Origin: Eonycteris spelaea
Taxonomy: Eukaryota > Chordata > Mammalia > Chiroptera > Pteropodidae
Direction: 5' to 3'
Assembly: GCA_003508835.1 (NCBI GenBank)
Contig: PUFA01000143.1
Coordinates: forward strand, 3,373,501-3,437,500
DNA: 64,000 nt
Shown here: in pieces, positions 12,023 to 22,879 of the stretch
Position numbering within the stretch: the first letter of the stretch is position 1
How the letters are laid out: each line of letters starts with the position of its first letter
Made by a program: the position numbers and the translations under genes
The notes under the pieces: model-generated
What the model was told of the DNA's origin: nothing
Databases searched by the model: none
The model's input: only the letters and a program-made list of their open reading frames with translations

Positions 12023-15000
12023 TATATAGTAAGCCTTAACATTGGATAGAGTGACTTCCCACTTTATTTTTTCTTTGTTAAGACAGTTTTAGCTCTACTA
12101 GGGCCTATGTCTTTCCCTATAACTTTAAAAATCAGCTTGTCTCTGGCTAAAAAATCTTTGCTGGAATTTGAAAGGAAATGAATGAAAGCTGTAGATCAGT
12201 TTGGGGCAGATAGATATATTTAGTATGTCAGTTGTCAGTCTGTGAACACTGGTATGTCTCTCCATTTCTTAGGCCATCTTTGTGTTCTTTCATCAGCATT
12301 TTGAAATTTTTAGTATACAGATGTACACATTTTGGTTAAGTTTTACCTAAGTATTTCATTTCCTTTAGAGTGATTGTATTGTGCTTTTAATTTCAGTTTC
12401 TACCTGTTAATTGTCAGGTTTTTGAGATGGATTGGTTTTTTCATTGATGTTCTATCCCAAGACCTTACTGAACTCACTAGTACTTGGCATTTTTTTTGTA
12501 GATTTCTTGGAATTTTCTACATAGACTATCATGTCTCTGTAGTTTTCTTTTTTCTTTTTTAATCTCTGTGTTCTCAAATCCACGATCTCCTCCCTACCCC
12601 TACCTCTGCCTTATTGCTGTTAGAACTTTCGGTACCATGTGGGATAATAACTGCGAGAGCAGATGTTTTTTATCTGTTAATAATCCTAAGGCAAAGTATT
12701 TGTTCTTTCCTGTTTGCGTATGATGTTAGCTGTAGGTTTTTTGGTAGATACTCTTAAGTTGAGGAAGTTTACCTCTATGGAGTTTGCTGACAGTTTTATC
12801 ATGGATGGGATTGGATTTTGTTATGTGACTTTTCTGTACCAATTGATATAATTTTTCTTTTTAGTCTTGATAATGGTAGATTACATTAGCAAATTTTCTT
12901 TTTTTTTTTGAATGCTGAATTGGCCTTGCTCACCTTGAATAAACCCCACTTGGTCTTGTGTGTAATTTCTTGTAGACATTATTAGATAACTGTTGTTGAT
13001 ACTTTATTGTAAAGTTTTTTGTGTTTAAGTTCATGAGAGATAGTTGATCTGTAGTTTTCTTTTTTGATACTGTCTGTCTGACTTTAGGGTTAGGGTAGTA
13101 CTAGTTTAAGATCAGTATGGAAGTATTCTTTCTTCTTCTGTTTTCTGGAAGATACTGTATAAAATTGATGATAATGCTTTGTTAAAAGTTCATTAGAAAT
13201 GTATAATGAAATTATTTGGGCCTACAGGTTTGTTTTCAGGGAACTTAGGTTATCTATTATCTCATTTGTTTTGGAAGTTTGTGGTTTTCAAGGACTTGGT
13301 TGATTTCCTCTAAGTTGTTGAATTTTTGACTATAATGTTTATAGTTTTATAAAAAATTTTTAATGGCTATAGGGTTTATAGTTCTGTCTCACCTATTTAA
13401 AATTCATATTGGTCATTTGTATCTTCTATTTCTGTTTTTGTCACTCCTTCTAGAAGTTTATCAATTTAGTTATCTTTCTGAAGAACCAGCTCTTGGTTTC
13501 ATTGATTTTTTTTTTAAAATGGTTTTTCTGTTTTCAATTGAGTTAATTTCTGTTCCTTATTATTCTTTTACTTTTGCTTCTTTTTTTTCTCCTAGTTTCT
13601 TGAGGTTGGAATTTAAATTAACTTGAGACTTTTTCATTTCTAATGTATTAAGTGCTATGAATTTCCCTCAGTTCTCCTTTAGCTGCATCCCATATAGTTT
13701 GATATGTTTTTTTTTCCATTTTAGTTGGTTTTGTATATTTTAAAAATTTCCTTTAAGACTTTCTCTTTGATCCATGCATCAGTTAAGCTTGTTGTTTAAT
13801 ATCCATGTATTTGGCATTTGCCTGTTGTCTTTCTGTTATTTATTTTTAATTTACTCTTTATGATCAAGCAACACATACTTGATTTCAATCTGTTGTATAT
13901 GCTTAGGTTCATTTTATCACTGAATATGCATTATTTGAGTGAATATTATTTTGTGTTTGGAAAATAATATTTATTTTGTTTTTGGGTGGGTTTCTCTATG
14001 TGTCAGATATTATCTGGTTTTTTGTGTGTGTTCAGATCTTGTATAACTTAGCTTATTTTCTATCAAGTAGTCCTGTTGGTTGCTGAGGATGTGGGATGCA
14101 GTGTTGAAGTCCCTACCTATAATAGTGCATATATCTGTTCTTTCAGCTCTGTGAGTTTTCTTTTTAAATGTATTTTGAAGTTCTGTTGTTTGGTTTTTAT
14201 ATAATTAGTATTGTTATGTCTTCCTGATGTATTGATACTTTTTTCATTATGTGATATGTTCCTCTTTGTTTCTAGAAATTTTCTTTGGACCTGAAGTCTA
14301 CTTTATCAGATATTGAAATAACCACTCCTGATTTATTTGTCAAGTAATGCCTGGCGTATCTAATTCCATTTACGTTTGACCTCTTTATAGTATTGAACTT
14401 AAAATGAGTTTCTTCTGAATAGCATATGGTTGGTTTATATTTGATTATTTACTCCGCCAGTCTCTGTCTTTCGATGGATGGATGTATTTAGCTCATTTAA
14501 ATGGAAGGTAATTATTGATCTCCAAGTGCTCAAGTTTGCTATATTGTTATTATTTCTTTCCCTTGTTTCTTTTTTCTTGCCTTTCTGGGGCTTACTAAAA
14601 CAATTTTAGGGTTCCATCATGATTAATTTATAGTTTTTCGAGTTTATTTTCATATAGTTTTCTCACTGGGTTTTCTAGACATTACAGTATGCATATGTAA
14701 TTTATCACAGCCTACATATGCAGCATTTTACCACTTCAAGTGAAGTATAGAAAATTCACTTTTCACTTAGATACCTTTGTTTTTCTGACTTTTAAATATC
14801 ATTATCTTGAGTATTAGTGTTATAAATTTTGTTTCAATCATCATATATGATTTATACAATTCACAAGGAAAAGGATTGTCTTTTATATTTATGCCCTTTC
14901 TTTTATATTTCTTTTCTATTTCTGTCCTTTCTTTTCTTCCTCTTTCCTCCCTGCTGCCATAAGATTATTTCGTTATTTTCTTTCTGTTTGAAGACTTCCT

Positions 15001-15678
15001 TTAACCAGTCTTTAAGGGAACATCTGCTAGACTCCAAATACTTTTAGTTTTATTTTTTTCTGAAAATGACTTTATTTACACTTGATTTCTCAAGAACAGT
15101 ATTGCTGGATATAAAATTCTGGGGTGCAGTTCTTTTCTTCAAGAACTGAAAATAATTGTTCCACGTTTTTCTGGCCTATAAGTTTGCAAATGAAAATCCT
15201 GTCATTATAATTAGTGTCCCCATATAGTTTGTATGTTGTTTATCTTGACTGTTTTCCAGACTTTTCTTTGTAGTTTTTAAAAGTTTAATTTTGATGTTCC
15301 TTGACATTTATTTCTTTGGATTTATCCTGCTTGAGGTTATTTCAGCTTCTTAAAATTGTAGGTTTGTATTTTTTGCCAAATATGGGGAATTTTAAATTGA
15401 TATTTTAAAATACTATTTCAGCTATATTTCTTCGTCTTCACTTTGGGATTCTCTTGATCTTTATTTAACTGTTGACATCACTTGATTGTATTTTTTCATC
15501 CATCTCTTGATAGTATCAGTTCTTAGTATGAAGAGTGATTTTCAATTGCATTCTGGACATTTTTTCTATTATTTTAGGAGATGCTGGGTTCTACCTAAGT
15601 GTTTTAACAGGCTCTTACCCTAAGATTTAGCACACATGTCCTGGCCTACCATTGTGGACTGTGGTTCCAATGATAGTG

Positions 15679-16181
15679 TTACTAAACTCACGTTTGGCAG
15701 CTTGCCCCTCATGAGCCAATAATTGAGAGACAAGTGTTGGTGGGAGGAAAGCAGATTCATTCAAGATGGTGGACTGCCATCACAAAGGTAAGTAGATCAA
15801 AGGAATTAACTAGGAGTGGGGGATGAGTTCCTCTTTTCAGGAATGAGTCAGCATGATGAAGTGTCCTTTGTTCAATGCTATGATAAACATCTTGGAGCTA
15901 GTCAAGAGGACGCTTGTTTCGCTCCATATAGGGAAGGATTTTGTGGTCAGTCTTACTGCACTGAAATGTCTGGGAACGTAATCAGCTTCTTTTGAAGTCT
16001 CTTCCTGGGGTCCTCAAGTAAGCAAACAAGCAAGCTGTCTACAAGTTACACATTAGTTAACAAGGTATTTTTATGTACATAAAAATGAGAATGAGATTGT
16101 AAGGACAGAAAATGAAAAAAAATGGTTACAACCATAAAACTACAATAACACTACAGCAATCATAGTACAATCCCACTGTCA
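15679..16181 (-). mobile_element. ERV LTR, antisense
   Basis: On the minus strand a purine-rich tract (+ strand pyrimidines around 16182-16200) is followed by a roughly 503-bp segment beginning TGACAGTGGG and ending TAACA, the expected layout of polypurine tract followed by a 3' LTR. It lies directly downstream (in minus orientation) of an env-like fragment. Boundaries are inferred from these end motifs and are approximate. Confidence 0.55.
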
Positions 16182-16750
16182 ATTCCTTATTTCCCTTTCT
16201 ATGGAGGTTTTCTTGATCTACCTGTAATGGTCTCTTGGGACAATAATTTATCATGAAATGCTCAAACTCCGCAATGAGACATGGTGTTCAGATCCCTTAG
16301 TTGGGGCAAGAGGCCCTAAGTGCATTTGCTTTCTAATTGTCAAGGTCTATCTACATAATTTAGTTATACTTATTATGATTATTTTGAACATTCCATAAGA
16401 GATTAATGTTAACACAAATACAGTTAAGTGTAACTTTACAATCCCTTTTAGAACAGCTTTTATTCCCAATGATATCCAAGAGGATGAATCAGAAAACTTA
16501 TCTCCCATGTCTTGGAACAAGGAAGTAGGCACACAAAGATGGAAGGGTGAGGGCAAAAAAGCAAGTGCGCTATTATATTAGGCAAAGCCTGTTTGAATTG
16601 GAGAAAAAAGCTGTATCAAAGAAATAAAGCCGGTGTGGTTAGTGTGCAGTTATAGTAGTTTAAATGTCAGAACATTGCAGTGTTATTTTGGTCTGCTTGG
16701 CATATCTGGTGGCATATTTTGTAGTCTAATTAAAATAACCAGAGGGAACA
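16182..16750 (-). pseudogene. ERV env remnant (transmembrane subunit end)
   Basis: A minus-strand open segment at 16347-16556 has the pattern of the end of a class I retroviral envelope TM subunit. An amphipathic stretch around F-S-D-S-S-S-W-I-S-L-G is followed by a long hydrophobic membrane-spanning segment and then a short basic tail (K-L-C-R). The LTR 15679-16181 follows at the right distance. No surface subunit, gag or pol is seen next to it, so the copy is strongly 5'-deleted. The upstream limit near 16750, where LINE-1 5' UTR resumes, is approximate. The hydrophobic segment could be chance, hence moderate confidence. Confidence 0.45.
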
Positions 16751-17479
16751 AAAGGTGGTTCCCTAAGTTGGACTCCTAGGTGTCTCTTTGTTGGGGAGCA
16801 GAGTCTCAGGCACACAGGGTCCAAGAAGCTTTCCTTGCCAGGCAGTTGTTAGGGTAGAGGTCTCCTACTGGTACCTCCCTTCTCTCCCTCCCTCCTTATG
16901 TTTCTCTCTTGGGGTCTCTAATGGGGAAGATCCGAGTTCATTGTGGTCACAGAGGTTTCCTGGCTGGACTTCTTATTGTAGCTGGATCTCTTTAGTAGGT
17001 GCCCTGCTCTTGCATTGTCTCTGAGATGAGGAAAGGGATCTGGAGGTCACCTATGCCTGTGCTGCTGCTTGACTGGATATATCGCTCTTGGGGAGGGGAG
17101 TCTCAGGCCCAGTGGAGAATGAGAGTGCTTCCCTTGCTCACTTATTATTAGCAGGGCTCCAGATTGCTCTCTTTTTTTGGTGGTACTGGCCTTGTTTGAT
17201 TTCAGAGAAACTCCTGTTTTACGAAGTGGAGGAATGAACTAGGTTGTGGGTAGGGAAACATCAGATCTGAGTCTGTTAGGTCTCAAAGATATAAGATACC
17301 CTGGTATTTCGTTTTTCCTTCAGTTTTGGGCTCTAAAACCAGTGCACTGCTTTCTTAACGCCTTCTAGAATTTTCACAGTCTCTTGTGTTATTTTCAGAG
17401 ATTATAGTGTTTTTTAGTGGGGAGAAGCAGAGAAACGAGTCTCTACCGTCTTGTTCAGATCAGAAGTTTGGCAACACTT

Positions 17480-18900
17480 TTTAACTCTTTCAGCTGTTTC
17501 TTTTGGCATTTACTTTATTTAAAATTTTTTAAATAAATGTACGATCAGATAATATAAGCATTTTGATGTCTTTCCTGCTGTTTGTTTCTATGAATGTTTA
17601 TACCTATTACAAAACTGGTATTTTAAACTTTATGTCAGTATTACGTGGATATGTTTTTTGAAAATTAATCTGAATACTGTTTTCCATTCTGATAAAATCA
17701 GAACATGCATTTTTATGTATAAATAAGATTTCTATTGGCTTCTCATAAATTCGTAGGTTTTAATTTCCATTCTTAAAAAGAGTAGAACATCTGTAGAGCA
17801 TTAGAAATTGTTATTTTAACCAAACAAAAGTAGCGGAATGCAACATTGTCTATTTTAAGCTTACAACTCTGAAAAATGTGTGTAATCAGAAGACTTGAAT
17901 GGGACAGGAAAATATTAAAATAGTTGTGTCAAGGTGGTAGCCTGGTACATAGTTTGTATTTGGTTCTTGGAATGGATGAATACTGGGACCATGGTGACTC
18001 TCTTTTAAAAATTATTATAATGTTAAGACAGTAAATAGGGAAAACATTTTGCGAAGATTTAAACACACAATTTTTTGGAAAGGTATTTCTAAGAAAACTT
18101 GTCCAGTTTATATAGCTTTAGATTATATTCCATAATTTTTAAAAGCTATGATTGAGAAAAACAGTGTATAATATTGTCTATCCAATAGCAAATTTATTTT
18201 TAGAAAGAGAAGAAACCTACTTAGTGCCTACTTCTTGCCACAATTTTACCAAGATTTCAAAAATATTTTCTCTTTGAACATTACCTGTAGAAGTATTCCT
18301 TACTTTGAACCAGTTTGTTGAATTTGATGTTCAGCTCTTTGTCACTTGTACACTTATTTCGTGTAGGTAAATATATCTGTACATTTGTGTGAAGAAATAC
18401 AGTAACAAGAGGGAAAACAGTTTTTAGGAAAGGTTAATGAAGAAATCAAATAGCAGTGGTTGGAAGAATAAACGTTTTGTTGACACATCTCTGTGTAAGT
18501 GTGCAAGGGAATAAAAGGAGCAGGGGGTAGCTAGTTGGGATCATGGTAAGAGAGATATTTTAAAAAATATAATAGACTTGAGCACTGATGACTGATGGAT
18601 TCAGTGATGGAACAGGTTAAGGTAAGAGATATTGTCTAATGACTGCCATGTTCTTCTGCTGAAAATTTCCTTCTTATAGACTCAGGACACTGGGATGTAA
18701 GGCATTAGAAGTTTCTTGTTCCTTAAAATACTCAACAGAGTAAAAAGTAATATTTTCACTTTTGTACCTAATGGTATGTGTTTCACACCAATAAGAAATT
18801 CTAAGCATATACAGAGAAACTTGTGGTTTTGAATTTGAGCTTGAGAATGCTTTATGTTTAATTTACCCATACCGGTTGAATTCTAATGCCATATATTTCA
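17480..18900. other. Intron 1, unique sequence
   Basis: About 1.4 kb of AT-rich DNA in which I see no repeat, exon or RNA gene. It is the longest repeat-free stretch in the first 30 kb. Confidence 0.45.
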
Positions 18901-18903
18901 TGT

Positions 18904-19081
18904 TGGTTCTCAAATTTTAGTAGTATAAGAATCACTGGAAATGGTCATTAAAATGTGGATTCCTAGGCCTCTCCTTCCTCAAGATTCTAATTTGGAGTTT
19001 GAGGACCTATGTATCTATAAAAGCATACCTGGTGGTTGGGATGTACATAGTCTTTGGGTTGCATATTTTAAAGAATTGTGG
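18904..19081 (+). mobile_element. MER5A-like hAT-Charlie element
   Basis: It starts TGGTTCTCAAATTTTAGTAG and continues with AAGAATCACTGG and a GGATTCCTAGGCCTCTCC stretch, matching the order of words in MER5A (a non-autonomous hAT element of old placental age). The end near 19081 is degenerate. Confidence 0.6.
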
Positions 19082-19135
19082 TAAGTTATACATAATACAG
19101 TTTACAATTTTAACCATTTTTAAGTGTACATTAAA
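19082..19135 (+). mobile_element. LINE-1 3' UTR scrap
   Basis: The words TTTACAATTTTAACCATTTT and TTAAGTGTACA are typical of old LINE-1 3' UTRs. The fragment is too short to assign a family. Confidence 0.4.
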
Positions 19136-19149
19136 ATGTGACACTAGGA

Positions 19150-20910
19150 GCTGAACAGAAGTCTGATAATTAAGGATATACAGAAGAAGCCACACTGAAA
19201 CTAGTAGGAGGGTCAGAGATGTGGAAAGGGGCTGGTCCCACACCCACGTGTGGTGGTTAAAATTGGGGAGAGATGTTTTGGCTGTGAAGGATCACTCTGA
19301 GGAGCGAGCAGTCCTGGCCCCAAACCAACCTTCCCAGCCCCATGTTGCAAGGCCAAGAAGAGAAGTACCCCTGCCATCTGGCTGTGTAAACCAGCAGAGA
19401 TTGTGATTGAGTGAGACGGAGGGTGGCTGAAGTCCCAGGCGTTTCTCTTAAGGGGCCTGCACCTGGACTCACTTCCTGACGGACTCACTTTCTCAACTTC
19501 AGCACTTGGGACAGCAATGCAAAAATTGTCAGGGACATATGGGGAGGAACTGAATTTTCTGGCTTCAGGGTGAGGGATGAGGGACAGCTTTCTCCCAGAC
19601 AGAAGTGCTGGCAGAGGCCATTGTTTCTTTGTTGAGTCTTTTCCCCACCCAACATGCATACTGAACCTTGCTGACACCGTTTGTCGTGCCCTCCCTGGTG
19701 ATTCCCTGAGTCTCAGCCCCACCCAACTTTCAGGCCTCCTATACAAATGACCTCTTTGGCTCATGCTACAAACTTTATTCAGATCTCTCAAAGGTTTACA
19801 AACCACGAACAAGCAGCATTTGGCTTTGGTGTGCCCTGTACTCTTGCTGAGCATCCTTGAGCTTGGCGTTAGTGGCAGCCAGCCTCGGTTCACAGCTTGG
19901 CCTCTCGCAGGTACCTCTAAGCCCAGCACAAGGGGCAACCATCTGCGCATCACTTTGTAGCTCATACCAACTGGTCCCAGGCAGGGGACAGCTAGCAGCT
20001 AACCTTAGCCTGCAACAGACCGCCACTCCTAAGAGGCTCCAGGGGCAACACACCTGGTAGACCACTTCAGATCACACCAGAGTACCACCCAACCACCTCC
20101 ACAAAAGATATATCCAAAGGGCAGACTGGGCAAGCACCAGAGCCCTGTTAAAGCAAATCTTGCTTCATAAGGTTGTCCCCTGCACAACAACTCCTCCACT
20201 GTAGTCACAGCCAGTCTTCACAACCCATCAGCCTGAGGTTCACTCCCTTCTATTGATGTGCAGACAGCAAACAGGCTCAACTACAACAAAAGTGCACATA
20301 CCTGCAGCACCTGGCTTAGGTGACAAGGGAGACTGTGCCCCTGGGCCCCATAGGAAACCTACTATATAAGGCCATTCTAAGACCAGATGTAGCAGCTCTG
20401 TGTAATACATAGAAACAAATACAGGGCAGCAGCCAAAATGAGGAGACAAGAAAACATGTTCTTTTGGATTCTTTTTTTTTTTTCGGTGATCTCATTGAGA
20501 ACTTTAACAAAGAAATAGGAAACATTAAACTGGAGATAGAAAACACAAGAAGATTCAGAAATGAAGAATACAATAACTGAAATAAAGAACACATTATAGG
20601 GAATCAACAGTAGATTAGATGAAAGAGAAAATCAAATCAGTGATTTGGAAGATAAGGTAGCACAAAACACCCAGTTAGAACAGCTCCCCCTCCCCGAAAA
20701 AAAAAAAAAGAATCCAAAAGAATAAGGATAGTTTAAGAGGCCTCTGCAACATCAAGTGTAATAACATTTACATCAGAGAGGTACCAGAAGGAGAAAGGAT
20801 TTGAAAACCTATTGCAAGAAATAATGATGGAAAACTTCCCTAACCCAGTGAAGGAAATGGACATACAAGCTCAGAAAGTGCAGAGAGAGTCCCAAACCGT
20901 ATGAACCCAT
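19150..20910 (+). mobile_element. LINE-1 5' UTR and ORF1 fragment, sense
   Basis: The relatively GC-rich segment 19150-20440 reads as the 5' UTR of an old mammalian LINE-1 in sense orientation, ending near CCAAAATGAGGAGACAAG. From about 20480 to 20905 it reads as ORF1: an A-rich, charged coiled-coil-like coding stretch and the conserved block around GGTACCAGAAGGAGAAAGGA. Homopolymer insertions (T run near 20471-20482, A run near 20696-20709) and frameshifts break ORF1. ORF2 is absent. This copy has the same orientation as SPIDR. Confidence 0.7.
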
Positions 20911-20924
20911 AAGTGGTTTGACTA

Positions 20925-21415
20925 TAATGTGTCTTAAAGTGAATTTTCTTAGATTTTATCCTGCTTAGAATTTTCTGAGCATTGTGGATGTGTAGATTCA
21001 TATCTTCCATTAAGTTTGAGAAGTTTTCAGCCATTCCTTCATCACTCTGCCTGCCCCTTTTTCCTTCCTCTGTCTATTGTGTGTATATTGATATTCTTGA
21101 TGGGATTTTACAGGTCTCTTACATTCTGTTCATTTGTATTCATTCTTTTTCCTTTTTGCTCTCTTTGGCTGGCTAATCTCACAGTTGACTGGATAATCTC
21201 AGTTGACCTATATTCAAATTCACCAATTCTTCTTTCAAATTTGCTATTGAACCTTTCTAGTTAATTTTTTGTTTTAGTTATACTTTTCAACTTCACAATT
21301 TCTAGTTGGTTCATTTTTATAGTGTCTATCATTATTGATATTGTTTATTTCTTACATTGATATTTCTTCTTTCTAGTTACCTTTAGTTCCTTTTCCAATA
21401 GTTCCTGTAGCAGAA
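20925..21415 (-). mobile_element. LINE-1/HAL1 5' region fragment, antisense
   Basis: Antisense phrases such as TGAGAAGTTTTCAGCCATTC and TTTTACAGGTCTCTTACATT match the 5' (ORF1) region of LINE-1/HAL1 elements, similar to 9400-9750 in this window. It abuts the sense LINE-1 fragment at about 20910, giving a head-to-head arrangement of two different elements. Confidence 0.55.
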
Positions 21416-21419
21416 AAAA

Positions 21420-21770
21420 AACTCTCCAATTTGCAGATTGGCTCTGTGTTGGGGCTCTCCTTCAACATTTAGCAATTTACAATGGTGCTTTCACCATTGC
21501 TTCTTGCTTGCATGGAGCCTGATAGCTAGAAGTAAAAGCTTAGGGTATTTTCAAGCTTTGTCTAAGCACATATAAGACAATGGATATTCAGATATTTCAT
21601 TCATTGAACATCTTCACTGAATGCCTGTTTACCAGGCACTTGTTTTTAGAATTACCAAATCTATGATGGAAGAGATTTTATTCATTCATTCATTCAGGTG
21701 AGGCAACCCTTGGTTGACCTCACAGATTGCAAGGACCTTGTCAGCTTAAACTCCCTTATTTTTTATTTTT
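21420..21770. other. Intron 1, mostly unassigned
   Basis: No gene is seen. The words around 21590-21640 (ATTCATTGAACATCTTCACT and ACCAGGCACTT) resemble the end of an L2 or MIR element, but the match is weak. A short (ATTC)n run lies near 21680-21697. Confidence 0.35.
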
Positions 21771-21771
21771 T

Positions 21772-21889
21772 ATGCCACAGCACCTGGTCTTCCTAGGTGG
21801 TCTCCCATCCAAGTACTAAATAGGTCCGACCCTGCTTAGCTTCCGAGATCAGACAGGATTGTGCTTGTTCAAGGTGGTGTGCTGTAGAT
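21772..21889 (-). mobile_element. 5S rRNA-derived retroposon, copy 2
   Basis: The minus strand again reads as 5S rRNA; the + strand contains CTCCCATCCAAGTACTAAAT and CTGCTTAGCTTCCGAGATCA. A T-rich run on the + strand immediately left (about 21758-21771) represents an interrupted A tail. The copy differs from copy 1 at many positions, so the two are independent insertions or old duplicates. I found no clear target-site duplication here. Confidence 0.8.
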
Positions 21890-22329
21890 GGGGAGTGATC
21901 TTTAAAAGATGTCCAATATAAACAGCCAGCCACTTGCTCAGGCATTCAGTAATTTGGTCCAGTATACAGTAGATAAGACCTTGTTCTCAAACTTTAAGGT
22001 CTCTTTGTTTATATGGGACTTTTTTATTAATTCCACTCTAGCAGAGTAAGATAGCAAAAATGTAGGATTATAATACCATATTCTTTTGTGATAGGATACC
22101 AAAGACTCAATTCGCTTTTTGACTGATCACTTTTGCCTTATCATTCAAGGTTTTAGGGAACTCTTGAAGACAATGGCCTCAAGTCATCTGAGCATTTTAA
22201 TTGTTTTTTGTTCTTTCTTTAGTGGTCAGAGTGCTAGAACCTGCTTTATGGTACGTGTTGTTGTTGTTGTTGTGTGTATGATTGTATACACTCACATATG
22301 TATATTATGAGTTTAATATTTTTTGTTTT
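21890..22329. other. Intron 1, unique sequence
   Basis: No repeat or gene recognised apart from a short (GTT)n run at about 22257-22272. It ends where the 3' LTR of the antisense provirus begins. Confidence 0.4.
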
Positions 22330-22757
22330 TGTTGACCTTAAGCAAATAGCCAGATATTTCTCCAGAAAAATGGGTTTATTTGGGAACAACAAAGAATTGC
22401 AATTTGGAACACATATCTAATGACGGACTATGTACAAGTCCGGAGAAACAAAGAGAGGAATGGTTTTGGACTTGGGAAGAGCTGTTGTAAAGTCCATTGG
22501 AGGAAACTGAAAATTTGAGGTATAGTGATTTTAATTGTTGAATTATGACAGTCTCCCATAGACTGAGCTGTTACGAGGCAAGGAGGAATCTTTTCCTCCT
22601 GTAGAGGTAGTGAAGTAGTATTACTTCCTGTTGAAGATGCAAGGTACATCTCTTCCTGTTGGGGTCAGTAGTGTGTTTTGAGTGTCATGTGTGTGAGAGT
22701 TCTGTCCTAGCCTTTTGATTTCATTTTAAATGAGGTTTCTGTTTATTAATTTTTACA
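22330..22757 (-). repeat. 3' LTR of the provirus
   Basis: The LTR is about 428 bp. On the minus strand it begins TGTAAAAATTAATAAAC after a polypurine tract and ends with CAACA near 22330. A polyadenylation signal AATAAA sits in the part shared with the 5' LTR. The 3' end position is supported by comparison of both copies (TGTTGACC at 22330 and TGTTGATC at 28348 on the + strand). Confidence 0.75.
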
Positions 22758-22770
22758 TGTCCCCCGTTTG
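22758..22770 (-). promoter_or_regulatory. Polypurine tract of the provirus
   Basis: Minus strand CAAACGGGGGACA lies immediately before the U3 start of the 3' LTR. This is the expected primer site for plus-strand DNA synthesis and fixes the LTR boundary. Confidence 0.6.
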
Positions 22771-22879
22771 ATCAAGATCTTTCTCTGAAAGCATCACTGA
22801 TCAAGAGTCACATTTTCTGGATTCAGTGGCCTTTTGTTCCTTGGTGCCAGGGTGAACCTTTCTTGGATGTTGTGTCCTT

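Larger units (their letters stand above)
11066..17470 (-). mobile_element. LINE-1 copy 3, antisense, old, interrupted
   Basis: Minus-strand LINE-1 sequence runs from the ORF2 3' part near 11066 through reverse transcriptase (about 11900-13500), endonuclease (about 13700-14600), ORF1 (about 14900-15550) and 5' UTR (about 16760-17470). It is more diverged than copy 1. Three insertions split it: a 5S-derived retroposon, a Tigger1-type transposon and an ERV env-LTR fragment. The 3' UTR is missing. All frames are broken. Confidence 0.7.
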
